Positions 33,151 through 43,082 of a stretch of 64,000 nt of DNA are shown in pieces. The first letter of the stretch is position 1. Every line of letters starts with the position of its first letter. The DNA is taken from contig JALMGJ010000006.1 of the NCBI GenBank assembly GCA_023362775.1, positions 54,241,501-54,305,500 of the forward strand, given 5' to 3'. The DNA is from Charina bottae. Lineage: Eukaryota; Chordata; Lepidosauria; Squamata; Charinaidae. The translations under genes and the position numbers were made by a program. A model generated the notes under the pieces. That model was not told where the DNA came from and did no database searches. It saw nothing but the letters and a program-made list of their open reading frames with translations.

Positions 33151-33590
33151 ATCTTCAGGGCATCAGGTTGAGAAGGATTCTAGGACTATATTACTTGTCT
33201 CCTGCTTCATTGCTTCACTGTGTGACACTCAATTTCTATGGGATCAATGACAATCCCATATTGAACACTCTTTTGCAGAGGGAGCTATTTTAGAACAATA
33301 TTCCACATTTTCTGTGTGTATCCTTATATTACTGTTTTCCATTCAACTTTCCAATCCATTGAGAGATTGAAAACCATTCAGATGGCACATTTTCAACTAG
33401 GATATCACATTATTGCTGCCAAACAAAGACCTCTTCCAGTTCTTTGCAGCTGAAGTTGGAGAACAATACAGACTGCAGTGTTGGGGACAGAGTCAAATAT
33501 GACCTGGTACTGTATAAATTAATATTGGCCTCTGAGGAAGTAGTAATGTGCAGATAAGAATGTTAGCATTGCATTTATTCTATTATTATT
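33151..33590. other. Unassigned DNA
   Basis: No gene or repeat recognised. Confidence 0.45.
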
Positions 33591-33591
33591 A

Positions 33592-33932
33592 TTTTGAGCG
33601 TGGTGGCTCAGCAGGTTAGATGCCAGGCTTGTCGATCGCAAGTTTGGAGGTTCGAATCCCTAGCCCTGCGTGACGGAGTGAGCTCCCACACTTGCCCCAG
33701 CTCTTGCCAACCTAGCAATTCAAAAGCATGCAAATGCAAGTAGATGAATAGGTACCACTTCGGTGGGTAGGTAACAGTGTTCCATGCTTGTCATGCAGGC
33801 CACATGACCGTGGAAGCATCTTTGGACAACGCTGGCTCTTCGGCTAACAAACGGAGATGAGCACCGGCCCCTAGAGTCGGACACGACTGCACAAATGTGC
33901 GGGGGGAACCTTTACCTTTTTTTTTTATTACA
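33592..33932 (+). mobile_element. Sauria-type SINE with Bov-B-like tail
   Basis: GTGGTGGCTCAGCAGGTTAG (A box), GGAGGTTCGAATCCC (perfect B box), the full body, then GAGTCGGACACGACTGCACA and GGGGGGAACCTTTACC with a T-rich end. Complete copy in the plus orientation and less diverged than the one at 16.7 kb. Confidence 0.94.
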
Positions 33933-34006
33933 TTCCATTAGATTTCATGCTAGTTAAAAAAAGAAAAAAAAATATTGTATAAATATTTCTGAATAGTTTT
34001 GTTTTT

Positions 34007-34009
<3 letters not shown>

Positions 34010-34051
<42 letters not shown>
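34010..34051. repeat. (AT)n microsatellite
   Basis: About 21 uninterrupted AT units. Confidence 0.98.
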
Positions 34052-34053
<2 letters not shown>

Positions 34054-34089
34054 TTAATATATACTCTTTTTAACGATCATGGTATCTCC

Positions 34090-35015
34090 CCTGCCAGGTA
34101 AGCCTTATTCCTGCTGCAATCAAGTTGTTTGCAGCTAAAGCTCGAGCACAACTTCTATATAGGGGTCAATTGGGACCGTATAACAACATGACTGCCCTAG
34201 AAAGAATCCAAACAAAATTTCTAAGAAATATCTTCCAGGTTACCCGCTGTGTTCCAAATGCTGTACTTCAACGGGAAGCAGGAGTTAGTAAACTTGAATC
34301 TAACCTCTGGACACATATCTTTACCTACTGGTTAAAATTACATCACAACCCCAGTGGACTGACTCATCTAATATTGGTAGATAATTTTAAATCTTCCTGG
34401 GAAACAGCTATCCAAAAGAGACTGAGCCTCTATGGTTCCTCCAGTGATGCCATCTTAGCCTTAGAGTCAGACCAAGCTAGATCACTACTAAGGCAAAGGA
34501 TCTTAGATATAGAGAGCCAAACAGAAACTGCTGCTTTTACTCCTAATATATTTGTCAATAATCAAATCTTAGTGTCCAAACCAGCTCCGTATTTATATTA
34601 TATCACAGTTCCCAAGTTTAGGAGAGCCCTATCACTAGCCCGACTGAATGCCCTCCCTACAGCTGTTTTAGAGGGGAAATATAAGAAAACCCCATATGAA
34701 ACCCGTCTTTGCCCCTGTGATATGGGTGCTGTAGAGACCACAACCCATGTATTGTCAGTTTTATAGGGACATTCGCCACCAGCTGATTACCCCCATTTTG
34801 TTTAAATTCCCGGGTCACTCTGATAATTTTTACTTACGTTTTCTGTTAAACTACAAAGATAAATGTATCTCTCTGAAAGTAGCAAAATTCTGCTAAGTTT
34901 TGTGTGAGCTTCGCCTACAAATGGTTGTTAACAGTCTCCGATATTAGGAGATAACTCTGTTTGTTTTATGTATTTTATTGGTCAATGACCAGAATAAAGT
35001 TTATCTATCTTTTTA
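34090..35015 (+). pseudogene. Non-LTR retrotransposon 3' end, R4-like
   Basis: About 220 codons read IPAAIKLFAAKARAQLLYRG, ERIQTKFLRNIFQVTRCVPN, a basic helical region, then CPCDMGAVETTTHV. After a frameshift near 34755 the sequence resumes as CQFYRDIRHQLITPILFKFPG and LRFLLNYKDKC. Together C-x-C, His and the later Cys form the Cys/His motif found at the C terminus of several LINE clades; from memory the wording best matches squamate R4-like LINEs. The 3' UTR ends TTGGTCAATGACCAGAATAAAG. RT and endonuclease are absent (5' truncation). Confidence 0.7.
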
Positions 35016-35988
35016 AGGCAAAGAATGTAACTTTTTATATAATACTTACCATTTGCTTACATAATTTATTTTTATAAAAATCTTTCCCAAACATATACTT
35101 ACATAGTCTTCCTTAATATGCATGCTTTGTATGAGAACCTTAAGCTGAGAAGGATGGGTTCTAACAGAATTTATGAGTTACTGTTATCTGTACGGCAACC
35201 AAGTCCCTATTGTGGATGACATCATTTTCTCTATATCTATGAGAAGTTATGGTTCTGATAAGTCATTACAACAAGGTCAAGTAAATATAAATATGGTGGG
35301 CCACAAGTTAAAATATAAAGTGCTATTTACTAATATTTTTTATGGAATTATAAAAGGTCCAAAGGCAGATCATATCTCACTCTCTCTTATTAATAATTAA
35401 ATAAACAATAAATTAATAATAATTTATTTAATAATAATGCATTTAACTGTAGCAGTGTTGCAATTTCTAATGCATAAGCTTTATTTTATGCTCATTGATC
35501 AAATGCCTGCAGTCTTTGCTTTTAACTGCGTTAACTGGTACTAATATTACATCATATCTAGTAATTGTGAGTATTGCATCATTTCTAGTAACTTCCATCC
35601 TAGGAAGAATAGATATCTGCATTAGAATCGCAGAATTGCCCCTAGAACTTGCAGCCCTCCAAGATGTGATAGATTTTCCATATTTCCTATCAGGACAGTC
35701 AAAAAAATCAGTCTAAATGCTGGCAACTATTATCCACACTACAAACTAAGACATAGCTGCCACTAGGAGATGAATGTGAATGAAATTATCTGAAGTTCAT
35801 AAAGTAACTATCAACGATACTGGCACATTTTAGAAACCACTGGGGAAAAGATAATGGAAAACAGTTAATGAAGCTGTAGTTATTACAACTGAACAGCTAC
35901 ATTTGCTACATGGTTATTAGCATCTATATCATAAATGAATGGCAGACCGTATTTTTAATTATTCAAACATGTTGGCCACATTATTATT
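35016..35988. other. Unassigned AT-rich DNA
   Basis: No gene or repeat recognised. Confidence 0.45.
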
Positions 35989-36180
35989 AATGAAAGCCGG
36001 CTGGGTGACATGACTTTGGGCCAGTCACTCTCTCTCAGCCCCACTCACCTCACAGGTTTGTTGCTGTGGGGAAAATAGGAGGAGGAATGAGTGTTAGGTA
36101 TGTTCACCACGTTGAGTTATTTATAAAAATAATAAAGGTGGGATAGAAAATAAATAAAATAAAATAAATAAATAAAAACA
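35989..36180 (+). mobile_element. MIR-like CORE-SINE, 5'-truncated
   Basis: Starts in the CORE segment (AAAGCCGGCTGGGTGACATG), continues GGGCCAGTCACTCTCTCTCA and GAGTTATTTATAAAAATAAT, ends in (AAAT)n. The tRNA head is missing. Confidence 0.85.
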
Positions 36181-36525
36181 ATAAAAAGGCCCACAACAGC
36201 CAACATGTATAGACCAATAAACAGACACAAATATTTCAACTGAAATGCTCACTAACAGATATAATGCTGACTATACGTGTTTCGGCTTATTAGCCTTCTT
36301 CAGTAGTCAAAAGCATAACTAACAGACTGAATGTAGTTCTGGACAAGTTAATACCAAGATAATCAAGATTCAAGTAAGTGCATTGGCTGAGTCCAATATG
36401 CAGTCTGTTCTTATCCATTTTCAACTGTGGGTGGTTGAACCTAGTACACATTATCTTATTATCACAATATTCAGGTGTGGCTATTTGATTTGAGAGTTCC
36501 ATAGTCAGTAAACCTCATTATAAGT
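36181..36525 (-). mobile_element. Possible PLE terminal fragment with hammerhead motif
   Basis: Called because of the strong hammerhead-like motif at 36268-36309 and the general layout (motif followed on the minus strand by CATTATATCTGTTAGTGAGC). A 70-codon minus-strand frame lies upstream of it, but I do not recognise the protein. Boundaries and class are uncertain and no TSD was found. Confidence 0.4.
36268..36309 (-). ncRNA. Hammerhead ribozyme-like motif, best stem I
   Basis: Minus strand: UGACUA (stem I), CUGAAGA, extra A, GGCU-AAUA-AGCC (stem II), GAAA, C-AC-G (one-pair stem III), U-A, UAGUCA (stem I). Stem I is a perfect 6 bp, extendable by a wobble; stem II is a perfect 4 bp. All core positions fit the hammerhead pattern apart from the one extra base before stem II that every motif in this window has. 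This is the most complete predicted fold of the set. Confidence 0.72.
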
Positions 36526-37392
36526 GAGATTTGGATCTGCTTTTCCATCGTCTAAGTTATCTTCCAATAATAATGTTATAATAATACTCAATATTTGAAA
36601 TGCACAGATTGTAAAGTTTCTCATTTTAAGCATAGTGCATAGGAAAATAATATTTTTAATGCTAGCTATCAGGGTTTTAAGTGAGCTATTTAGTTTTCTT
36701 CAAAAAAGAGTGAAGGAAGGCAGAGCACGGGAATACATTGGTTTTTCCAGTTCATAGGTTTTCCTACCATAATGCTGTGCAATTCTGTAATGAAAGAATA
36801 TACTACAAATTAAATAATGATTCCTAAATATGTCTTTCAGACTCTCTCCCCTGATTGCCATTAATATGGAGTGGAAAGAATAAAAACATTTCCTTCAAAG
36901 TCTCTTAGAGTTTCTAAATCAGTTGATACAGCCAGTTAAATGAAAGGTATCTATCATAAGCATCTCAATATTGTATCACCCAGTTTCTGTATCAGTTTGA
37001 CAATCTTATTACCTAAGGAAAAATTATGTATGCAGCTGGTCCTACTGAGACCTGTGAAATCATTCAAGTGAAGGAAAAAAGATCACTTTATTTATTTTAA
37101 TGCAATTTACAGGTCTGGGATTTTCCCACAGATCTCACCCCTCTTGGGTCCAAAGGCATATCATATCTCAGTGCACTGATGACAGCCACAGCAAGCCATG
37201 TAAAGGCATGTTCATGAGAAAGTCAAAGGAAGCTTGAAACTTGCCACTGGGTTGTTTTGGAAAAACTGTCAACATAGTCTAAACTTGTCGCACTGAATTC
37301 TCTGCTTGTTGCCATTTTTGCCCTCACTATTTAAGCTGTACAAGTGACTATGTAGTGCTAATTTATTCTGTATGAATTTCTTGTAAAAATTC
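36526..37392. other. Unassigned DNA
   Basis: No gene or repeat recognised. Confidence 0.45.
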
Positions 37393-37640
37393 AATTCTGT
37401 ATTTCATAGGATTATAAAATAATCAAAGTGGAAGAGGCTGTTTAGGCCATCTGTGAGAGTCAGTTCTCAGATAGTCCCAAGCAAACAGCCTGATTCCAGA
37501 TCAGTCCACAAGTCTCCAAGTAGTTTAATCCACTGTCAAACTGCTCTCACTATTTTCTCCAAACGTTCAACCAGAATTGTTTTTCTGAATCTTGAAGCCA
37601 TTATTCTGCATACTCAGACATTCCCATTGACAAAGTTAAA
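37393..37640 (-). mobile_element. CR1 LINE 3' end, decayed
   Basis: TTTCATAGGATTATAAAATA, GTGGAAGAGGCTGTTTAGGC, CACTGTCAAACTGCTCTCAC and TTGAAGCCATTATTCTGCAT follow, in order, the reverse complement of the CR1 3' region as remembered. Diverged, 3' end at the left. Confidence 0.65.
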
Positions 37641-37963
37641 ATCTGGTTTGAATGGTGTAAAGTAGGTCTTACTGGCTAGCCAACTGTATTCATAAATACA
37701 GATAAGATCCAAGATGGCGACCGGGAGCAGTCGCTAATTGCTGCTCCAGAGCGAGAGGATCCTGGTCTCCTGGAACCCCTGCTTTTTCCATCCTTTTCCC
37801 ACCCTGCTATATTGGATTGGGGTTGGGGAGAGATTTTTGGGGTTTCTCTGCGTTTTTCGAGCTCGTGGCCAAGTTGGAGACGGCTGGACCTCTAGAAGGA
37901 ACGGCGGAGTAACAACAGAGTAGCAGAGGGCAGCAGTGACTATTAAGTCCGGCGTGCTCTTCT

Positions 37964-38599
37964 GTGGACTCCCTGCAATCCATGGTGATTCTCCGGCAAA
38001 CCTCTATTACCTGTTATTTTGGAGTCAGCTGTCCCCTTTGGAGGAGTGGGAGAGCGTGGGCGGCGACAGGGCGTTGTGGTGCTGAAGCTTTGGCAACAAG
38101 GCGGAGTGTGACGGCAGTGGATTCCGCACAGAAAACGGCAGTAGACATTGCGTTTTGCCTGGCTGCGGACCCGGATGGACCCCCTGCTATCTATGGTGGC
38201 CCCCCAGTGATTTCTTTGTCACCTTGGAGTTGGCTGGCCTCCCCGGAAGAGCGGCAGAGAAGCGGCGTGGTGCCAAAGGCTGGAGTGTGGAGCGTGGAGG
38301 GCCTGAGTAACACCAATGGACCCCATTTTCAGACTATGCTGCAGATTTTGTTAGATCTTGGCAGACTCCAGTGGACCCCTTGTGGCAAGCCTTGTGTTTG
38401 CAAGCCTTGTGGACTTATAACATCTTTAAATTTTGATGGTAACATCTTTAATAGGATAATGAGGAAAGAGCTTGGGAAGGGAGGATTGATCATTTCCATT
38501 TTCCCCCGTCCATCAGAGGTGGCAGAGATTTGGGGTCCCCTTGGTGTGAGAGTGGTATTCCCCCTGGGTGTGAGAGACCCTGGGGGAGGCCAGAATTGA
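37964..38599 (+). other. LINE 5' region with internal imperfect duplication (211-codon open frame)
   Basis: An open frame covers the 5' region, but its residues show no ORF1 motif (no zinc knuckle, no coiled coil). The DNA contains an imperfect tandem repeat of roughly 200 bp: GGACTCCCTGCAATCCATGG..GGAGTCAGCTGTCCCC and GGACCCCCTGCTATCTATGG..GGAGTTGGCTGGCCTCC, with a third partial start near 38315. Promoter-type 5' UTR repeats are common in LINEs, so this is more likely 5' UTR than protein. Confidence 0.5.
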
Positions 38600-38717
38600 G
38601 TGATAATATATAAGAGTGCCCACCCCTGAGTGAGAGACAGGAGGTGGGCAGGAGTGGATGGGGCCCCCTCTGACCTGTGAGAGAGGTTGAGGGGGACACA
38701 CAGTGAGTGTGGATTGA

Positions 38718-39971
38718 GTGTTTAGGGGGTGGTTGGGTTCTCCCAGCGCCGAGAGCAAAACGCTGGTGCGCTGGTGGGCCTACCGCCTCCTGAGAGTGAC
38801 TGGGTATGGGAGGATGTATGCATGGGAGAGGGGACCCTTGTTTCAATCTGGGGTTTTCGGAGGTCCGGTGGTGGAGGCAACTGGGCCTGAAAACTCTAGG
38901 GGCTATGGGGTGGGTTGTCCTATTGAGGTGGTGACGGGTCGGGGATGTTGTGGCGGGAACCAGAGGGCAGGCCATCTTTGGGGAAGACGCCCCCGGTGTT
39001 TGTTACCGGTGGTGTGTTCTGGCCCTCCAGGTTCAAACCTAGGCCCTGGTCAGCAGACCCTCGAGGGCCCTGGTTTCCAGCTGTTGTTGCTTAACGCCAG
39101 GTCAGTTAATAACAAGGGCCCCCTCATATGTGATTTGATCATGGAGGAGGGGGCCGACCTGGTGTGTATTACTGAAACCTGGCTGGGCTCAGGGGGAGGG
39201 GTTGCCCTCTCGGAGATCTGCCCGGCCGGGTTTCAAGTATGGCACCAGCCGAGACATCGGGGTAGGGAAGGAGGGTTGGCAGTTGTCATCAGAAAGTCTA
39301 TGGTAGCCTTCGGGGGCGCTGCTCCACAAGTGGCCGGATGTGAGACCCTGTTTTTCAAGTTGGGTTCCCGAGAGCAGTTGGGAGTGTTGCTGCTGTACCA
39401 GCCTCCCTGCTGCATAGCAACCTCCCTGCCCGAGCTGCTGGAGGCTGTCTCGGGGCTGGCGGTGGAATTCCCCAGACTTATGGTTCTGGGGGATTTCAAT
39501 CTGCTGTCCCTGGGACGTGCCTCGGAGGCAACTCGGGAGTTCATGGCTACCATGGCAGCCATGGGCCTGGTTCAGATTATTCGGGACCCGACTCGAGACA
39601 GTGGCCTCACTCCGGACTTGGTGTTCTTGTCGGAGCAGTGGCAAGGTGATCTGGGGGGAGAGTTACATCTCTCCCCATTGTCATGGTCAGATCATGCCCT
39701 GGTGGCCCTGAGATTCTCATATGCTGCCCCACTCCGCAGGGAGGCTGGACCTATTCGATTGGTCCGCCCCCGGCGACTAATGGACCCGATAGGGTTTCAG
39801 AGGGAGCTGGGGGTTATACCCGAGGATCTACTGCACGGTCCAGCGGAGGTCCTGGCCTCAGCCTGGAATAGAGAGGCAGCGGGGGCCTTGGACAGGATCA
39901 CGCCTATTGCCCCATCCGACCCGATATTCCCCATGGTTCACGGAGGGATTGAGGGTTCTGAAGAGGGTTAA
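38718..39971 (+). pseudogene. CR1/L3-type LINE ORF2, endonuclease part (frame 1)
   Basis: 417 codons. The apurinic-type endonuclease runs from about residue 117: LLLLNARSVNNK (Asn at the metal site), DLVCITETW at 146-154 (catalytic Glu), GGLAVVIRKS, VLGDFNLLS at about 254-262 (Asp/Asn pair), TPDLVFL, and LSWSDHALVALRF at about 317-329 (catalytic Asp/His). All expected catalytic residues are visible. The first 110 residues are Gly/Arg/Trp-rich and unrecognised, so the true start could be internal. The frame is lost near 39905-39930: reading continues as FPMVHGG and stops, while the RT frame carries on with SPWFTEGLRVLKR. A one- or two-base indel there explains the split. Confidence 0.85.
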
Positions 39972-41919
39972 GAGACGTCTAGAGTGCCACTGGAGGAAGA
40001 CAAAGACCAAATCCGACCAAACACTAGCTAGAGCCGCGGTTAAGGCCTACCTTGTGGTGGTAAGAGTGGTGAAACGTCAATATTTCTCCACTCTTATTGC
40101 ATCTGCAGAATGCCGCCCGTCGGCCCTGTTTAGGATTACTCGATCTCTCCTAGGTAAGGTGGGCCCAGTGACTCACCTTCAGGGCCGTGCGGAGGAATTT
40201 TTGGAGCATCTGATGGATAAAATCGCTCGGATTCGTTCTAAGCTGGACTCCAAGCATGGTGCATGGTCTGGGGAGATGCCAAGGGAACGTCTGTGCCCGG
40301 TTATCTGGGAACAGTTTGATCCTGTTGAGCCTAAGGAAGTGGACAGGATCCTCCAGACTGTAAGGGCCACTACGTGTCATCTTGACCCATGCCCTTCCTG
40401 GCTGGTGAAAGCAGCCAGGGAAGTGACATGTGGTTGGGTCCATGCAATGGTTGCTATATCCTTGGGAGAGGGAGTGTTCCCAGCTGCTTTTAAGGAGTCA
40501 CTGGTGCACCCCCTCCTCAAGAAGCCATTGCTGGACCCTATGGTGTTGGACAACTTTCGTCCCATCTCCCACCTCCCCTTTTTGGGGAAGGTGGTTGAGA
40601 AAGTGGTGGCATTACAGCTCCAGAGGATTCTGGATGATATGGATTATCTAGACCCCTTCCAGTCAAGATTCAGGCCGGGATATGGGGTGGAAACTGCATT
40701 GGTCGCACTTACAGATGATCTCTGGCGGGAGCGGGATGGAGACAGTGCATCCATCCTGGCTCTTCTTGACCTCTCAGCGGCTTTCGATACCATCAACCAT
40801 GGTATCCTTTTGGGGCAGCTCGGAGAGTTGGGGGTGGGCGGCGTAGTTTTGCGCTGGTTCGCCTCCTTCCTCCGAGACCGGTCCCAATCGGTGGTAATAG
40901 GAGATGAGAGGTCTGACCCTCGGCCCCTACTTTGTGGGGTGCCGCAGGGTTCGGTTCTCTCCCCTCTCCTATTTAATATCTACATGAAACCACTGGATGA
41001 GATCATCTGCCAACAAGGGATGAGGTATCATCAATATGCTGATGATATTCAATTATATATCTCCATCCCGGGTGAGTTAAGTGATGCAGTGGCTGCCCTT
41101 TCTCAGTGTCTGAAGGCTGTGGGGGCCTGGATGGGGAACAGCAGGCTTCAGCTGAACCCTGGTAAGACGGAGTGGCTGTGGGTTGATGGCGCCTCGGGAT
41201 CCAAGGAGTTGTCATCTTTAGATCTGGACGGGGTGGCACTACCCTGTTCAGACTCAGTGCAGAACCTGGGGGTCCTTCTGGACTCACGACTCCTGCTTGA
41301 AGAGCAGGTGGCAGTCGTGGCCAGAAGGGCATTTGTGCAACTTCGAGTTGTACGCCAGCTACGCCCTTTCCTGGACCGAGATGCCCTCCGTACAGTCACT
41401 CATGCCCTGGTCATCTCCCATATAGACTATTGCAATGCACTCTACATGGGGCTACCCTTGAAGAGTATCCGGAAGCTTCAACTGGTCCAGAATGCGGCTG
41501 CGCGTGCAGTTATGGGTGCCTCAAGATCGGCACATGTGACACCTCTGCTGCGTGAGCTGCACTGGTTGCCAGTTTGCTTCCTGGTCCAATTCAAGGTGTT
41601 GGTTGTTACCTTTAAAGCTCTACATGGCATGGGACCAGGTTACCTTAGGGACCGTCTCATCCCCAGAGTATCGACCCGCCCCACCCGGTTATGCAGAGAG
41701 GGCTTGCTACGGACCCCGTCTATAAAAGAATTCCATCTGGCGGGGTCCAGGAGGCGGGCCTTCTCTGCAGTGGCACCCGCCCTCTGGAACATTCTGCCCC
41801 TGGAGGTGAGGCTAGCCCCCACACTCCTGACCTTCCGAAAGCAATTGAAGACCTGGCTCTGCCACCTCGCTTGGGATGGGAAGAGTAATAGCTCTTCTTG
41901 GGGATGGCTTGCACCGTAG
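39907..41919 (+). pseudogene. CR1/L3-type LINE ORF2, reverse-transcriptase part (frame 2)
   Basis: 670 codons, open throughout. The order is: WFTEGLRVLKRVKRRL linker; VHPLLKKP..NFRPISHLPFLGKVVEKV (about 200-235); LLDLSAAFDTINH (catalytic Asp, about 287-299); LCGVPQGSVLSPLLFNIY (about 343-360); QYADDIQLY with YADD at about 376-379; a thumb region; and the C-terminal SHIDYCNALYMGLPLKSIRKLQLVQNAAARAVMG..LLRELHWLPV block. The catalytic triad is intact. It overlaps the endonuclease frame by 65 bp and is out of register with it. The first Met is not the natural start, because the protein should be continuous with the endonuclease. Confidence 0.9.
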
Positions 41920-42027
41920 AGTTCTTGCAAACATTACATCACAGCCTCTTGTATTTTATATATTCAATATTTAATTCATGATTGATATTGTATAATGTAT
42001 TTTCTATGCTTTAATCACTAACTTGAT

Positions 42028-42087
42028 TGTAAACCGCCCAGAGTCCCCTTTGTGGGGGGAGATGGGCGGTGATATAAGTTGGAAAAA

Positions 42088-42130
<43 letters not shown>
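42028..42130 (+). repeat. LINE 3' hairpin and (AAAT)n tail
   Basis: ACCGCCCAGAGTCCCC and GGGGGGAGATGGGCGGTGAT form an 8-bp stem (ACCGCCCA/TGGGCGGT). AAGTTGGAAAAATAAATAAA and about ten AAAT units follow. The same hairpin ends the 22.2-kb copy and, decayed, the 5.8- and 17.9-kb copies, consistent with a reverse-transcriptase recognition structure. Confidence 0.85.
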
Positions 42131-42131
42131 A

Positions 42132-43082
42132 ACACTGATGGTTCCATATCAAGTTAGAAAGCAGTAGCCAGTGGGGTCTTATAGCGACCTGTCCTGAGGC
42201 CAGTATTATTCAATATTTTCATTAATTACTTGGATAATTGGATTGACGAGTTGCTTATCAGATTTGCAGATGATATCAAATTTGGAGGTCTGGACAATAC
42301 TCAAGATAATAGATTACATCTAATTTGGATAGTTTGGAAGACTAGGCTGAGAAGAATAAGATGTCCCTCAACAGGGAGAAATATAAGTTTTATATATAGG
42401 CCACATGCAAAAAGGGAGATCTATGGCTTGGATGTACTGTTTTGGAGAAGGACTTGGATATGGTTCTTGTCAATAAACTGAACATGAGCCAGCAGTGAGA
42501 GACAGCTAATAATAAGGCTAAATCAGTTCTGGGCTGAATTAGAAGAAGTATCGTATCAAAAATACATGAAGTCCTTATTGCCCCTACTTTGCATTGGTGA
42601 ATTCACACTTGGGATACTGTATACAGTTATGGACACCAGATTTCAAGAATGATATGTATAGATTAGAACAGGCTCTGAAAAGGGTGACAAAAATGACACA
42701 GGGACCTGAGGATATGCCTAGGACAATCTGGAGAAAAAAATGTGGGAAGACTTATCAGCATTCTGATACATAAAAGGGTGCCATTGGAAGGATGGACAGG
42801 AATTGTTTTCCCTTGCCACAGAAACTAAGATCAGGAGTTGTCACCACCTAGATTTTACTTAAATAAAAGGAAAAAAATCCTGATGGTTAGATCTTTACAA
42901 CAGTGGAACAATCTACCTTATCAGTTCTGGTTCTTCATCTATGGAAAGTTTTAAGAAGACACTGGACAGCTACAGTATGTTTTGAAAATAGTTTAATTAG
43001 TTTCTCTACACACTGCAGAAAGTTAGACAAGATGATCCTTGTGGTCCATTCCAATTTCATAATTCTATGATCCTATGCTTCT
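42132..43082 (+). mobile_element. CR1 LINE 3' portion, decayed
   Basis: Begins in the RT palm: GLSGPVLRPVLFNIF-like codons, then DNWIDELLIRFADDIKFGG (42230-42290), where FADD is the catalytic motif. Stops and indels follow. The 3' end reads AAGATGATCCTTGTGGTCCA, TTCCAATTTCATAATTCTATGATCCTATG, the CR1 terminal octamer repeat (ATTCTATG). It sits directly after the (AAAT)n tail of the preceding LINE, which may have inserted at or near its 5' end. Confidence 0.82.

Larger units (their letters stand above)
37688..42130 (+). mobile_element. Near-full-length CR1/L3-type LINE
   Basis: About 4.4 kb. GC-rich 5' region beginning CAAGATGGCGACCGGGAGCA, endonuclease and reverse-transcriptase coding in two overlapping frames, and a 3' UTR with a conserved hairpin (ACCGCCCA/TGGGCGGT) before (AAAT)n. 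Short 3' fragments of the same family lie at 5.8, 17.9, 22.2 and 28.9 kb. The 5' region, complete domains and just one evident frame break make it one of the youngest LINEs here. No clear TSD, which is usual for the CR1 group. The C-terminal motif SHIDYCNALYMGLP..LQLVQNAAAR is shared by the L2/L3/CR1 groups, so the exact clade is open. Confidence 0.92.

Noticed and set aside
33592..33680. tRNA gene from perfect A and B boxes
   Set aside because: The boxes belong to the SINE head: no cloverleaf acceptor stem and the SINE body continues. The same applies at 1-157, 16.7, 27.8 and 49.6 kb.
38490..39644. Minus-strand open frames of 81-161 codons opposite the LINE ORF2
   Set aside because: Antisense shadows of the GC-rich LINE coding sequence.
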